Positions 33,587-43,600 of a DNA stretch of 64,000 bases are shown here, one piece after another; the stretch's first letter is position 1; each line of letters opens with the position of its first letter. Location of the stretch: NCBI GenBank assembly GCA_947383005.1, contig CANDBT010000011.1, positions 44,664 through 108,663 on the forward strand. Direction: 5' to 3'. The translations under genes were made by a program, and so were the position numbers. The DNA comes from an uncultured bacterium. Lineage in GTDB: Bacteria; Bacillota; Clostridia; Lachnospirales; Lachnospiraceae. The notes below the pieces were generated by a model. That model did no database searches. It saw nothing but the letters and a program-made list of their open reading frames with translations, and was not told where the DNA came from.

Positions 33587-34021
33587 ATGGTAAAGATAAA
33601 GGTTAAGTATTTAAGTACTCATACGGAAAAATTGACTTATATTGAGGGAAAATCCGACTGGATTGACCTGCGGGCTTCGGAAGATGTGGAATTGACGGCA
33701 GGGGAGTTTCGTTTGATTCCTCTGGGAATTGCTATGGAGCTTCCCCGGGGATATGAGGCTCATATCGTTCCGCGAAGCAGTACTTATAAAAATTTTGGAA
33801 TTATTCAGACAAATCATATGGGGATTATTGATGAAAGCTATTGTGGGGATCATGATCAGTGGTTTTTCCCGGCATATGCGTTGAGGGATACCCGGATTTG
33901 TGCAGGGGATCGGATATGTCAGTTCCGCATTATGGAACATCAGCCTACGATCCGGTTTGAGGAAGTGGAAAGTCTGGGACATGAAGACCGGGGCGGTTTT
34001 GGAAGCACCGGCAGAAAGTGA
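33587..34021 (+). CDS. dut: dUTP diphosphatase (trimeric dUTPase)
   Basis: A 144-residue enzyme that hydrolyses dUTP to dUMP, keeping uracil out of DNA and feeding dTMP synthesis. The conserved motifs of trimeric dUTPases are visible: [13 protein letters not shown] (motif 1), [13 protein letters not shown] (motif 2), [17 protein letters not shown] (motif 3 with the catalytic Asp), RICQFRIM (motif 4) and the C-terminal RGGFGSTG arm (motif 5). Length is normal. ATG 33587 is preceded by AAGGA-type sites. An upstream open extension passes through the inserted palindrome and is not real. The next gene starts 9 nt after the stop. Confidence 0.95.
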   Translation: MVKIKVKYLSTHTEKLTYIEGKSDWIDLRASEDVELTAGEFRLIPLGIAMELPRGYEAHIVPRSSTYKNFGIIQTNHMGIIDESYCGDHDQWFFPAYALRDTRICAGDRICQFRIMEHQPTIRFEEVESLGHEDRGGFGSTGRK

Positions 34022-34030
34022 TGGGGAGAT

Positions 34031-35377
34031 GTGAACGAATACGGAAGGTATAGAGGAGGAAGTAAAACCGGTGCGGACAAAAGAAGTACGGGAACTGCCC
34101 GTGAGGCTTCGTCACGCCGGGGGCAGGCAGGCGGCCGGAGAGATACTTCCGGGACAATAATCGGATATGAACAGATGAAATCAACGGTTCGGGAGAGAGC
34201 CAGGGCGGCGGATTGGCAGGAAGGCGCCAAGACGGTGGCCAGGCGAACGCAAAATGAGATGGCTGACAGCAGGGGGCAGACAGTGGCCGGTACATCTCAG
34301 GCCGCGTCGGCGGCGAGAGCTTCCCAGGGTGCGTCGGCGGGAGATTTACGAAGGACGTCATCGGCTAAAGCCGTCCAGGCTTCAGCCCGCAAAAGCATGT
34401 CTGTTGACGCCAGACGAAGGCAGCAGCCGACAAAGAGAGCCGCATCGCAGTCCGCCAGGAGAAGTTACAGCCAGGGGATCAAAACAGGTTCCCGCTATGT
34501 CGGCAGCGAAGACAGGGCAAGGGCGAGAGCAAAAGCACGAAAGAAAAAATGGCGCAGGCAAAGAAGAATGCTGTTAAGTGTACTTTTTTTGTTGGTCTTA
34601 GTTGTCGCAGGCGCTGTTTTGTTTAACATGGTGCGGAGCCGGCAACGGGAAAGAGAAAAACAAGAGCTGTTGGCGGCGGGCATTGAACAGTTGAAAAGCG
34701 GCAGCTATGAGGAAGCTATAGTAAGCCTGGATAATGCGCTTCAGTGGTCGGGCGAGAATATAGGGGATTTTGAAAAGGAAGCGCTTTTGCACCGGGCGGA
34801 AGCCGAGTGCCATCTGCAGGATTACGATGCCGCCTTGCATACGTATGAGCTTTTGAGGACATCAGATGAGGAAAATTCCGAATACAAGACCGGAGCGGCT
34901 ATCTGTATGCTGGCCAAAGGAGATACGGCTTCTGCGTTGGCTTTGGGAGTGATTGACGGACATGTATACAACCACATGGCAGTAGAAAAGATCCGCAGCG
35001 AAGAATATGATGCTGCGTTGGAACTGATTGATAAAGGTATGGCTGCCGGAAATGAGGAGGCAAATCAATATTTGCTGTATAATCAGGCGATTGCCTGGGA
35101 AAGCAAAGGGGATTTTGTCAAAGCGCTGGAATTATTTGAGTCTTATACGGCACAGTATGGTCCGGATGAACAGGCGGAACGGGAGATTACTTTCTTAAAA
35201 AGCCGTCAGGGGAATAGTGCGGCTGCTGGTCAGGAAAGCACGTCTGCGCAGGAAAGCGTTGCCAGTCAGGAAAGCACGTCTGCGCAGGAAAGCGCTGCCG
35301 GTCAGGAAAGCGTGTCTGCGCAGGAGAGCACATCCGCACAGGAGAGTTCTTCTGCCCAGGAAGGCGCAGCCGGTTAG
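34031..35377 (+). CDS. Membrane-anchored TPR protein with basic N-terminus and SAQES repeat tail
   Basis: A 448-residue protein beginning at a GTG with GGGAG just upstream. Residues 1 to about 175 are low-complexity and basic (Arg, Ala, Ser, Gln), probably disordered and cytoplasmic. A single membrane helix follows at about 183-203 (LLSVLFLLVLVVAGAVLFNM). Residues about 215-395 form tetratricopeptide-type helix pairs: AGIEQLKSGSYEEAIVSLDN, LHRAEAECHLQDYDAALHTY, EEYDAALELIDKGMAAGNEE and WESKGDFVKALELFESYTAQ. The last 50 residues are Ser/Gln/Glu repeats of the SAQES type. It is probably a scaffold on the outer face of the membrane; partner and role are unknown. The dut gene lies 9 nt upstream. 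Confidence 0.8.
   Translation: MNEYGRYRGGSKTGADKRSTGTAREASSRRGQAGGRRDTSGTIIGYEQMKSTVRERARAADWQEGAKTVARRTQNEMADSRGQTVAGTSQAASAARASQGASAGDLRRTSSAKAVQASARKSMSVDARRRQQPTKRAASQSARRSYSQGIKTGSRYVGSEDRARARAKARKKKWRRQRRMLLSVLFLLVLVVAGAVLFNMVRSRQREREKQELLAAGIEQLKSGSYEEAIVSLDNALQWSGENIGDFEKEALLHRAEAECHLQDYDAALHTYELLRTSDEENSEYKTGAAICMLAKGDTASALALGVIDGHVYNHMAVEKIRSEEYDAALELIDKGMAAGNEEANQYLLYNQAIAWESKGDFVKALELFESYTAQYGPDEQAEREITFLKSRQGNSAAAGQESTSAQESVASQESTSAQESAAGQESVSAQESTSAQESSSAQEGAAG
35235..35365 (+). repeat. In-frame tandem repeat encoding SAQES-type units
   Basis: Short units of about 15 to 30 bp (CAGGAAAGC, GCGTCTGCG and variants) repeat through the 3' end of the TPR gene and encode alternating AxQES and SAQES. 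All steps are multiples of three, so copy-number change would leave the frame intact. Confidence 0.8.
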
Positions 35378-35392
35378 TGCTGTTCTGTGGGA

Positions 35393-35434
35393 ATAGCGAG
35401 TGCCGAATTCACCGGAATTTGCGCAAGGCAGTAT
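35393..35434. repeat. Intergenic repeat, copy 2 (matches 10205-10246)
   Basis: Forty of 42 bases agree with the copy at 10205-10246, including GAGTGCCGAATTCACCG and CGCAAGGCAGTAT. Like copy 1 it lies just after a stop codon (35377). AATTC / GAATT can pair around ACCG; the longer arms seen in copy 1 are not preserved here. Confidence 0.75.
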
Positions 35435-35530
35435 ACTGGCAGTGGAGTCCCGGATAGAAAAGCGAATTTGATATGCCATAATTACGGACAACCGGATTGG
35501 AATGCAGCAGATGGATTGACAGGAGAGGGA

Positions 35531-36781
35531 ATGGCAGAATTGATTGAAATTAAAGAGGTTGAAGAAAGGGTAATTCTTATCGTTGTAGATACCGGAACAG
35601 GAAATGAAGCGGCAGGTTCTTTGGATGAATTGGAAGAGTTGGTGGATACGGCGGGCGCCGTGACGGTGGACAAAATCATTCAGAACCGGGAAAATATCCA
35701 TCCGGCTACTTATTTAGGCAGGGGAAAAATCGAAGAAGTAAAAGAGCGGATTTGGGAGCTGAATGCTACGGGGGTAGTCTGTGACGATGAACTGTCACCG
35801 GCACAGCTCAGAAATCTGGAAAATGCGTTAGATACGAAGATAATGGATCGAACTATGGTGATTTTGGATATTTTTGCTTCCCGGGCAGTCACCAGTGAGG
35901 GGAAGATTCAAGTGGAGCTGGCACAGCTCAGATACAGAGCGGCCCGTTTGGTAGGGATGCGCCAGTCTTTATCACGGCTTGGGGGCGGCATCGGAACCCG
36001 TGGCCCCGGTGAGAAAAAGCTGGAGATGGATCGCCGCCTGATTCATGAGCGGATTGGCCAATTGAAAGCGGAATTGGAAGAAGTGAAACGCCACCGGGAT
36101 GTAGTGAGAAAGCAAAGAGAACGTACGCATATGCCTGTGGCGGCTATTGTCGGTTATACCAATGCTGGCAAGTCCACTTTGCTGAATCGTCTGACTGATG
36201 CGGGGATTTTGGCGGAAGACAAGCTGTTTGCCACTTTGGATCCAACTACCAGGGGATTGGAGCTGGAGGGCGGACAGAAGATACTGCTGACGGATACGGT
36301 TGGTTTTATTCGTAAATTGCCTCATCATTTGGTGGAAGCATTCAAAAGTACGCTGGAGGAGGCGAAATACAGTGATATTATCCTGCATGTGGTAGACTGT
36401 TCTAATCCGCAGATGGATATGCAGATGCACGTGGTTTATCAGACCTTGCGTGATTTGGAGGTCGAGGACAAGATTGTCGTTACGGTGTTTAACAAAATGG
36501 ACCGTCTGGTGGATGGCCAGTTGCCCCGGGATATTCATTCGGATTATCAGGTGCGGATATCGGCGAAGACTGGTGAGGGTTTGGATAGGCTGAAAAAAAC
36601 GCTGGAGATTATTTTGCGCAATCAGAATGTATATCTGGAGCGGGTATTTCCTTATCAACAAGCGGGGAAGATTCAAAATATACGTAAGTATGGTGAACTG
36701 TTGGAGGAGAACTATCAAGAGGAAGGGATTGCCGTGAAAGCCTATGTACCGGCTGGTTTGTTTGAGAGTTTGATAAAGTAA
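35531..36781 (+). CDS. hflX: Ribosome-dissociating GTPase HflX
   Basis: A 416-residue GTPase that splits stalled or hibernating ribosomes. The N-terminal HflX domain shows NRENIHPATYLGRGKIEEVK and CDDELSPAQLRNLENALDTK, with LDIFASRAVTSEGKIQVELA and GIGTRGPGEKKLEMDRR. The G domain follows with VGYTNAGKSTLLNRL (G1), DPTTRG (G2), DTVGFI (G3), NKMD (G4) and SAKTGEG (G5). ATG 35531 has AGGAGAGGG upstream; an extension further back crosses an intergenic repeat and is ignored. It is likely its own transcript, ending at the hairpin that follows. Confidence 0.97.
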   Translation: MAELIEIKEVEERVILIVVDTGTGNEAAGSLDELEELVDTAGAVTVDKIIQNRENIHPATYLGRGKIEEVKERIWELNATGVVCDDELSPAQLRNLENALDTKIMDRTMVILDIFASRAVTSEGKIQVELAQLRYRAARLVGMRQSLSRLGGGIGTRGPGEKKLEMDRRLIHERIGQLKAELEEVKRHRDVVRKQRERTHMPVAAIVGYTNAGKSTLLNRLTDAGILAEDKLFATLDPTTRGLELEGGQKILLTDTVGFIRKLPHHLVEAFKSTLEEAKYSDIILHVVDCSNPQMDMQMHVVYQTLRDLEVEDKIVVTVFNKMDRLVDGQLPRDIHSDYQVRISAKTGEGLDRLKKTLEIILRNQNVYLERVFPYQQAGKIQNIRKYGELLEENYQEEGIAVKAYVPAGLFESLIK

Positions 36782-36794
36782 AAGATTATGGTTG

Positions 36795-36836
36795 GCCGTC
36801 AGACAGATCTCGATGTAGAGAAATTTGTCTGACGGC
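36795..36836. terminator. Hairpin between hflX and the convergent GntR gene
   Basis: Perfect arms GCCGTCAGACA (36795-36805) and TGTCTGACGGC (36826-36836). The poly-U tract is poor on the plus strand; the position between two convergent genes supports a shared terminator. Confidence 0.7.
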
Positions 36837-36885
36837 TAATTCATTGAAGGCACACAATGTTTGGCAAGTTTGTTGCAACAGTTTG

Positions 36886-37596
36886 TTATCCTCCGATTCC
36901 CGCAATATGGTTCAGCATACTTGTCATGGCTTCGCTGGGACTTTGGTTGCGGATTGCGTCTAAAATACCCTGATGCATGGAAATCAAATGATCCAGGGAG
37001 TCCAGGACGGAGTCATTGTCGGAAAAAGCTTCCTTGGTCTGCATCTCGCAGGTTTCCGCGATGGCAGTCATCGACGCGATCATCAGAGGATTGTGGGTGT
37101 AAGCGGCAATAGAATTATGGAACTTTCGGTCAAGAGGAGCGACTTGTTCATAATCACGGCTGAAACGGATTTCTACCAGTTCCGTATGGAGCTTTCTCAG
37201 TTCCTGGATTTCATCAGGGGTCGCCCGTTCCGCAGCCAGAGCGGCAGTTTGCCCTTCCAGCATCAGCCGGAATTCCAGGAAAGATTCTTCGTCTGCATTG
37301 CAGACGAAAGCTTTTAGCGGAGTAGCTTCTAAAATCGTAGAAGTGCTGTTGACCATTGTGCCTCGCTTGGTGCGGGTTACGTATCCGGCCAGCTCCAAAG
37401 CCTTGTAGGCTTCCCGGATAGTGCTCCGTCCGATAGAAAGCTGTTCACATAAGACAGCTTCATTGGGAAATACATAACCTTCCGGGAACTCACCACTTTG
37501 AATCAGTTGACTGATTTTTTCATATACCATGTCAGACATATTTTTGTGAGGCCGTGTATTCAGTAAATCTTGCAACTGACTTAAAGGGGTAGACAT
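36886..37596 (-). CDS. FadR-subfamily GntR transcriptional regulator
   Basis: About 236 residues. The N-terminal winged helix is typical (SDMVYEKISQLIQSGEFPEG, NEAVLCEQLSIGRSTIREAY, KALELAGYVTRTKRGTMVN). The C-terminal FCD domain is helical with family-like pieces FLEFRLMLEGQTAALAAERA, DRKFHNSIAAYTHNPLM and LDHLISMHQGILDAIRNQSP, which include the Asp/His ligands of the FCD metal site (DxxFH, and His in SMHQ). ATG 37596 has AGGAGG about 11 nt upstream; a GTG at 37608 overlaps that site. FCD regulators usually sense small organic acids. No target can be assigned because its neighbours are not metabolic genes. Confidence 0.9.
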   Translation of the reverse strand: MSTPLSQLQDLLNTRPHKNMSDMVYEKISQLIQSGEFPEGYVFPNEAVLCEQLSIGRSTIREAYKALELAGYVTRTKRGTMVNSTSTILEATPLKAFVCNADEESFLEFRLMLEGQTAALAAERATPDEIQELRKLHTELVEIRFSRDYEQVAPLDRKFHNSIAAYTHNPLMIASMTAIAETCEMQTKEAFSDNDSVLDSLDHLISMHQGILDAIRNQSPSEAMTSMLNHIAGIGG

Positions 37597-37678
37597 AGAG
37601 ACAGGCACCTCCTGATAGGGCGTGGTCGGTAAAAAGTATACATACGGGTTAGATCGGTTTGCGTATTTATCATTATAG

Positions 37679-37823
37679 TATAACTTATCAGAATTTGCAA
37701 AGCAAATTTTGATAAAAGGCGCGTCCTTTGCGCCGTAAATCCGATTACAGGGTTCGCGGAGCGGTTCCTGTAATATAACTTATCAGAATTTGCAAAGCAA
37801 ATTTTGATAAAAGGCGCGTCCTT
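37679..37823. repeat. Three-hairpin palindromic element (about 99 bp) plus a truncated tandem second copy
   Basis: Unit one (37679-37777) contains three hairpins: TATCAGAATTTGC / GCAAATTTTGATA, AAGGCGC / GCGCC, and ATTACAGG...CCTGTAAT. Its first 50 bases are repeated exactly at 37774-37823, overlapping the end of unit one by four bases (TATA). The same 99-bp unit occurs in reverse orientation at 60686-60784 with compensating changes in the first hairpin. A 32-base piece recurs at 62312-62343. The region 37609-37939 holds no gene. Confidence 0.85.
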
Positions 37824-37894
37824 AGTAATAATAATGTTCTATTCGCGGGGGAGCTGTGAATAGCAACAGTCCATGGAACATTCTGGATATATTT

Positions 37895-37933
37895 ATAGTC
37901 AACACTACCGGCTAAGCCGGTGGTGTTGACTAT
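37895..37933 (-). terminator. Hairpin at the 3' end of the SpoIID-like gene
   Basis: ATAGTCAACAC...ACCGGCT and AGCCGGT...GTGTTGACTAT pair along about 19 bp with one mismatch and a one-base loop. It lies just after the minus-strand stop at 37940. There is no U-tract, so it may be an exact palindrome of other origin doing terminator duty. Confidence 0.6.
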
Positions 37934-37939
37934 TGTGTA

Positions 37940-39214
37940 TCATCCATACAATTCCCCAATTCCGGATACTCCCACATAAATGTGGGAGATCTTGAACCAG
38001 GTAGCAAAATCGATTACCCCTGTTTGGGGAAGACCGAATACGGATTGAAACTCCCGTACAGCGGCTTCTGTAGCTGGTCCATAGATACCATCCGGCGTAA
38101 CGCGGGGAATAGCTGTATAGACCGTAGCGATGGCATCAAGCTGCTGCTGGGCCTGCTGTACTTTCTGGCCTGAACTTCCCAGATTGAGATTGTATCCGGG
38201 CCAGGAGGAAGGAATACCGGAAATTTCTTCGGCAGTATTGATATACATGTCATCTCCATAAAAATCCCGCAGGATGTCGATGGGATTGTATCCTTGTTTT
38301 CCCAGTTCACAAGATCCCCATTGGGTCATCCATCCGCGATGGAGGCATTGGACTTGCTTTCCGTCGCAATATTGAGTCAGGATAGGCTGCCGCACTTCCG
38401 GGCGGGACAGGTAATTGTCAAATATTTCATCTACTGTCAGAGAAATGTTTTCGTAGATATTTCTGCCGTAAATCCATTTATGGTCAAAAGCGGTAGAGGA
38501 GGTAATGGTAAAATCGTATCCGCGGTTTCGGTAATGTTCCGTGTATACCCGGTTTAGCGTAAAACTCATAATGGCCAGCACATTGGCTGTAATGGTTGCC
38601 TGCGGCCAGGTAGCGTAGATTTCGCTGGAAGCTACATTTTTGATGTAATCCCGGTAAGGAACATAGTAATTCTGAGCCGTGGTATCTGTAGGCACTCCGT
38701 CATGAACAACGATAGTCTGAGGGACAACTACCCGGCTTAACACGATTTCTCCGCTTTCTCCCACAGGCTGGATTTCTGCCTCGGCAATTTTAGGCGGATA
38801 GTTTCCGTATAAAGTATGTTCGGGTATGATAATCGGATTTTCCGTGGGAGCCGGATCGTTTTCCGGTTCCAGGCGTACCGGCTGGATGGCCGTAGCGTCG
38901 GGAAGGATTTCCGTTCCGGTAATATAAGCGGTCTTGTACCCGGGAGCGGAAATCTGGAGTTGGTATTCGGAATAAGGGCGTTGACTTCCCGGTGTCAGGC
39001 TGTATTCCAAAGGCGGCGCGTCCAATGAAACCTGCTCGGTCTGTCCGGAGCGGTTAGTGGTAATTTGTTCCAAAGGGCGGTCGGGGGATTCCGGATAAGA
39101 AATGGAAACAGAGGCATTCGTAATGGGAAAATTATTTTCAATGTTGACTACATTGACTTGCAGAAATCCCTGGGAGGAAGATTCGGCGGCAGTAGCAGAA
39201 ATGGTTTTGTTCAT
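37940..39214 (-). CDS. SpoIID-like / peptidoglycan-binding envelope protein
   Basis: About 424 residues. N-terminal residues 15-130 look like beta-sandwich carboxypeptidase-regulatory modules (GFLQVNVVNIENNFPITNAS, GYKTAYITGTEILPDATAI). The middle (about 200-330) resembles the SpoIID/LytB domain: YVPYRDYIKNVASSEIYATW, VLAIMSFTLNRVYTEHY, YDFTITSSTAFDHKWIYGRN and EIFDNYLSRPE. The C-terminal 75 residues are a PG_binding_1 domain (LGSSGQKVQQAQQQLDAIAT, DGIYGPATEAAVREFQSVFG). No classical signal peptide is seen. ATG 39214 is preferred because AAGGA sits about 8 nt upstream; longer frames to 39415 are open. Relatives occur in Clostridia spores or vegetative envelope; the exact role is uncertain. 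Confidence 0.75.
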   Translation of the reverse strand: MNKTISATAAESSSQGFLQVNVVNIENNFPITNASVSISYPESPDRPLEQITTNRSGQTEQVSLDAPPLEYSLTPGSQRPYSEYQLQISAPGYKTAYITGTEILPDATAIQPVRLEPENDPAPTENPIIIPEHTLYGNYPPKIAEAEIQPVGESGEIVLSRVVVPQTIVVHDGVPTDTTAQNYYVPYRDYIKNVASSEIYATWPQATITANVLAIMSFTLNRVYTEHYRNRGYDFTITSSTAFDHKWIYGRNIYENISLTVDEIFDNYLSRPEVRQPILTQYCDGKQVQCLHRGWMTQWGSCELGKQGYNPIDILRDFYGDDMYINTAEEISGIPSSWPGYNLNLGSSGQKVQQAQQQLDAIATVYTAIPRVTPDGIYGPATEAAVREFQSVFGLPQTGVIDFATWFKISHIYVGVSGIGELYG

Positions 39215-39333
39215 AGCCAATCCTTGATTATTATGCTTATGTTCAATATATTCATTTTTTCCTGACATATGACCACGAAGTAATGCCTTAAGTTCTGTAA
39301 ATGGGGCATACGTAGCTGTTGCGGAAAAACTGC

Positions 39334-39362
39334 TTGAAATACCATAGGAAATCATGTATAAT
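39334..39362 (+). promoter_or_regulatory. Likely sigma-A promoter for carAB, with a long leader
   Basis: TTGAAA at 39334-39339 and TATAAT at 39357-39362 with a 17-bp spacer. This would give a carA leader of about 205 nt. The leader holds a CAGTAAC / GTTACTG hairpin (39532-39550) just before the ribosome site, and possible longer pairings, so attenuation by arginine or pyrimidines is possible. I do not recognise a known riboswitch or PyrR site. The rest of 39215-39574 shows no gene. Confidence 0.6.
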
Positions 39363-39574
39363 CGGTAACGGTTTAATGATAAATATACATTTTTACGCAA
39401 CCATTCAGATGGCACGGCACGGATAGAGAGTGTGGTTTACTCGAGAATTATGCAATGCTGTACTGGTTTGAACACAGGTTTTGCAGCGCCTGGTAAAGAT
39501 TTCTGCCGGGAAGTGCAAAGCCCACGCTGAGCAGTAACTATGAGTTACTGGGAAAGAAAGGATGGCCCCCACCT

Positions 39575-40663
39575 ATGAAAGCATTTCTCATCCTGGAAGA
39601 CGGAACCATATTTGAAGGGACAAGTATCGGTTCTGCCAAAGAAGTTATCAGTGAAATTGTATTTAATACATCAATGACCGGATATTTGGAAATTCTTACC
39701 GACCCTTCTTATGCGGGGCAGGCTGTGGCGATGACTTATCCGTTAATTGGCAATTATGGTATTTGCAGCGAGGATAAGGAATCCGGCAGACCTTGGCTTG
39801 ACGGGTATATTGTCCGTGAATTATCCAGAATTCCCAGCAATTTCCGCAGTGAGGATACAATTCAGCATTTCTTGCAGCAGTATGACATTCCTGGTATCAG
39901 TGGTATCGATACAAGAGCCCTTACAAAAATTTTGAGAGAAAAAGGCACCATGAACGGCATGATTACGACCAATGTTTATGGTGATTTGGCCGAACCGATA
40001 AGCCGGATGAAAAAGTATCAGGTATCCGGTGTGGTAAGGAGAGTTTCTTGTAAGGAAAAATATGTCCTTAATCCAAAAGATTCTTTGAATTGCGGGAAAA
40101 GAGTAGCGCTTCTGGATTTGGGAGAAAAGAAAAATATTGCCCGTTCCCTGCTGCAGCGCGGCTGTCAGGTGACGGTTTTCCCCTGTGACGCTTCTGCCGA
40201 GGAAATACTGGCGGAAAGCCCCGATGGGATTATGCTTTCAAACGGGCCGGGAGATCCCAAGGAGAATCGGGAGATTATTCAGGAAATACAGAAACTGTAT
40301 AAGTCGGACATACCGATATTTGCCATTTGCCTGGGCCATCAACTGATGGCATTGGCAAACGGTGCGGATACATATAAACTGAAATATGGGCACAGGGGCG
40401 GTAATCATCCGGTGAAGGATCTAACAACCGGGCGGGTGTATATTTCTTCGCAGAACCATGGCTATGCCGTAGATGCAAAGAGCCTGGATCCGGAGATAGC
40501 AACGCCGGCTTTTGTCAATGTCAATGACGGCACGAATGAGGGATTGATATATAAGGGAAAGAATATTTTTACCGTACAGTATCATCCGGAAGCTTGTCCG
40601 GGTCCACAGGATTCCCGTTATTTGTTCGATCGGTTTATGGAGATGATGGGAGGGATAAAATAA
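39575..40663 (+). CDS. carA: Carbamoyl-phosphate synthase small subunit
   Basis: A 362-residue glutaminase subunit that supplies ammonia to CarB for carbamoyl phosphate, used in pyrimidine and arginine synthesis. The N-terminal CarA domain (LEDGTIFEGTSIGSAKEVIS, EIVFNTSMTGYLEILTDPSY, PLIGNYGI) is complete. The class I amidotransferase domain has ICLGHQLMALANG with the catalytic Cys, SSQNHGYAVD and FTVQYHPEACPGPQDS with the His and Glu. Length is standard. The TAA and the carB ATG overlap as TAATG, so the two subunits are translationally coupled. Confidence 0.97.
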   Translation: MKAFLILEDGTIFEGTSIGSAKEVISEIVFNTSMTGYLEILTDPSYAGQAVAMTYPLIGNYGICSEDKESGRPWLDGYIVRELSRIPSNFRSEDTIQHFLQQYDIPGISGIDTRALTKILREKGTMNGMITTNVYGDLAEPISRMKKYQVSGVVRRVSCKEKYVLNPKDSLNCGKRVALLDLGEKKNIARSLLQRGCQVTVFPCDASAEEILAESPDGIMLSNGPGDPKENREIIQEIQKLYKSDIPIFAICLGHQLMALANGADTYKLKYGHRGGNHPVKDLTTGRVYISSQNHGYAVDAKSLDPEIATPAFVNVNDGTNEGLIYKGKNIFTVQYHPEACPGPQDSRYLFDRFMEMMGGIK

Positions 40664-43600
40664 TGCCGAAAAATCCGCAAATTAAGAAGGTATTGGTTCT
40701 TGGCTCCGGCCCTATTGTTATCGGCCAGGCGGCAGAATTTGACTATGCGGGGACTCAGGCGTGCCGTTCCCTTAAGGAAGAAGGAATAGAAGTAGTGCTT
40801 CTGAATTCCAACCCGGCTACAATCATGACCGATAAAGATATTGCTGACCGGGTGTATATCGAGCCTTTGACGGTGGAAGTCGTGGAACAGTTGGTCCGCA
40901 AGGAAAAGCCCGACAGTATTTTGCCTACCCTGGGCGGCCAGGCGGGCCTAAATTTAGCTATGGAGCTGGAAGAATCAGGGTTTTTAAGGGAAAAGCATGT
41001 GCGTCTTATCGGAACTTCCGCTTTGACGATCAAAAAGGCGGAAGACCGCGAGATGTTTAAGGAAACTATGGAAAAGATCGGTGAGCCGGTAGCCCCTTCC
41101 GATATTGTGGAAACAGTGGAGGACGGATTGCGGATTGCCGGCCATATTGGTTATCCGGTAGTGCTGCGTCCGGCTTATACGCTGGGCGGAAGCGGTGGCG
41201 GTATAGCAAAAAATCCGGAAGAGTGCCGGGAAATACTGGAAAATGGCTTGCGCCTTTCCCGGGTAGGTCAGGTGTTGGTGGAACGGTGTATCGCCGGATG
41301 GAAAGAAATCGAGTACGAGGTGATGCGGGATGGCGCCGGAAATGTGATTACCGTATGCAATATGGAAAATATTGACCCGGTAGGCGTTCACACCGGAGAC
41401 AGCATTGTGGTAGCGCCTTCTCAGACTTTGGGGGACAAGGAATACCAGATGCTTAGAAGCTCCGCGCTGAATATCATCACGGAACTGGGGATTACCGGCG
41501 GGTGCAATGTACAGTACGCTCTTCATCCTTCCAGTTTTGAATATTGTGTAATCGAGGTCAATCCCCGGGTCAGCCGTTCTTCGGCGTTGGCTTCCAAGGC
41601 AACAGGATATCCCATTGCCAAAGTTGCCGCTAAGATTGCTTTGGGATATACTTTGGATGAGATTAAAAATGCCGTGACCGGAAAAACTTATGCCAGTTTT
41701 GAGCCTATGCTGGATTATTGCGTGGTGAAAATGCCGCGGCTGCCTTTTGATAAATTTATCAGCGCCAAGCGGACTCTCGGGACACAGATGAAAGCTACAG
41801 GCGAGGTCATGAGTATCTGCACGAATTTTGAAGGGGCTTTGATGAAAGCGATCCGTTCCCTGGAACAGCATATAGACAGCCTGCTCGCGAACACTCTTCC
41901 CCGCAGCGGTGATAAAAAGCCTGCTAAAGGGACGGGAGTGGAGAAAAGCCCGAACGGATATGATTTTAGCGGTTTGGATGACGAAGCGTTGTTAAAGCAG
42001 TTGGAAAAGGCCGACGATCGGAGAATTTGGGTGATTGCGGAGGCGTTGCGCCGGAAGATGTCCGAAGAGAGCATTCATGAAATCACACAGATAGATCGCT
42101 GGTTTATTGACAAGCTGGCGGTTTTGGTAGAGATGGAACAGGCGTTGGCGGACGGGCCGCTGACCGAGGGACTTTTGCGGGAGGCTAAGCGGCTGGAATT
42201 TCCCGACCAGGTCATTTCCCGGCTGACAGGCATTTCGCCGGAAGAAATCAAAGCTATGCGTCATGCAGGCGGCATTCGGGCGGCGTACAAAATGGTAGAT
42301 ACCTGTGCGGCAGAATTTGCGGCAGAAACGCCGTATTACTATTCTTGTTTTGACGGGTACGACGAGGCGCGGACGGAGAATATTCAAAGCAAAAAGAAAG
42401 TCTTAGTGCTGGGTTCCGGTCCTATACGCATTGGCCAGGGGATTGAATTCGACTTTTGTTCCGTTCACAGCACATGGGCGTTTTCCCGGGAAGGCTATGA
42501 AACGATTATCGTCAATAATAACCCGGAGACAGTCAGCACGGATTTCGATATTGCGGATAGACTGTATTTTGAACCGCTGACGCCGGAGGATGTTGAGTCC
42601 ATTGTCGACAGGGAAAAACCTGACGGGGCAGTAGTGCAGTTTGGCGGCCAGACGGCAATTAAACTGACCGAGTCGCTGATGAAGATGGGTGTGCCCATTT
42701 TGGGGACAGCCGCAGAAGATGTGGATGCGGCTGAGGACAGGGAACGTTTTGATGAGATTTTGGAACGGTGCCGGATTCCCAGACCTGCAGGCCATACCGT
42801 ATTTACGGCCGAGGAGGCAAAGCGGGCAGCAAACGATTTGGGATATCCGGTCCTGGTCAGGCCCTCTTACGTGCTGGGCGGCCAAGGGATGCAAATTTGT
42901 ATCAGTGATGAAGACATTGATGAATTTATCGGGATCATTAACCAGATTGCCCAGGACCATCCGATTTTGGTAGATAAATATATTGTAGGCAAAGAGATTG
43001 AAGTGGACGCGGTTTGTGATGGGCAGGATATTTTGATTCCTGGTATTATGGAACATATCGAGCGGACAGGGGTTCATTCCGGCGACAGTATTTCCGTATA
43101 TCCGGCTTCCAGCATTACTCCGGAAACGGAGGCAACACTGGTGGATTACACAGAGCGTCTTGCTCGTGCCCTGCATGTAAAGGGTATGATTAATATACAG
43201 TTTATTGTGGCAGGAGAGCAGGTTTACATTATTGAGGTTAATCCCCGTTCTTCCCGGACGGTGCCTTATATCAGTAAGGTCACGGGGATCCCTATTGTGT
43301 CTCTGGCGACACAGGTGATTTGCGGACATAAGCTGAGAGAGTTGGGCTATACGCCGGGGCTTCAGAAAAAATCTGAGTATGTTGCCATCAAAATGCCGGT
43401 TTTTTCCTTTGAGAAAATTCGCGGTGCAGATATCAGCCTTGGTCCGGAGATGAAATCTACCGGAGAGTGCCTGGGTATTGCCAAAACGTTCAACGAAGCG
43501 CTTTATAAGGCATTTGAAGGCGCGGGTATAAAATTGCCTAAATATAAAAATATGATCATAACCGTACGGGAGTCAGAGCATCAGGAAGCGGTGGAAATCG

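Noticed and set aside
35387-35530. N-terminal extension of HflX
   Set aside because: The extension passes through an intergenic repeat, while ATG 35531 has a good ribosome site and matches the family start.
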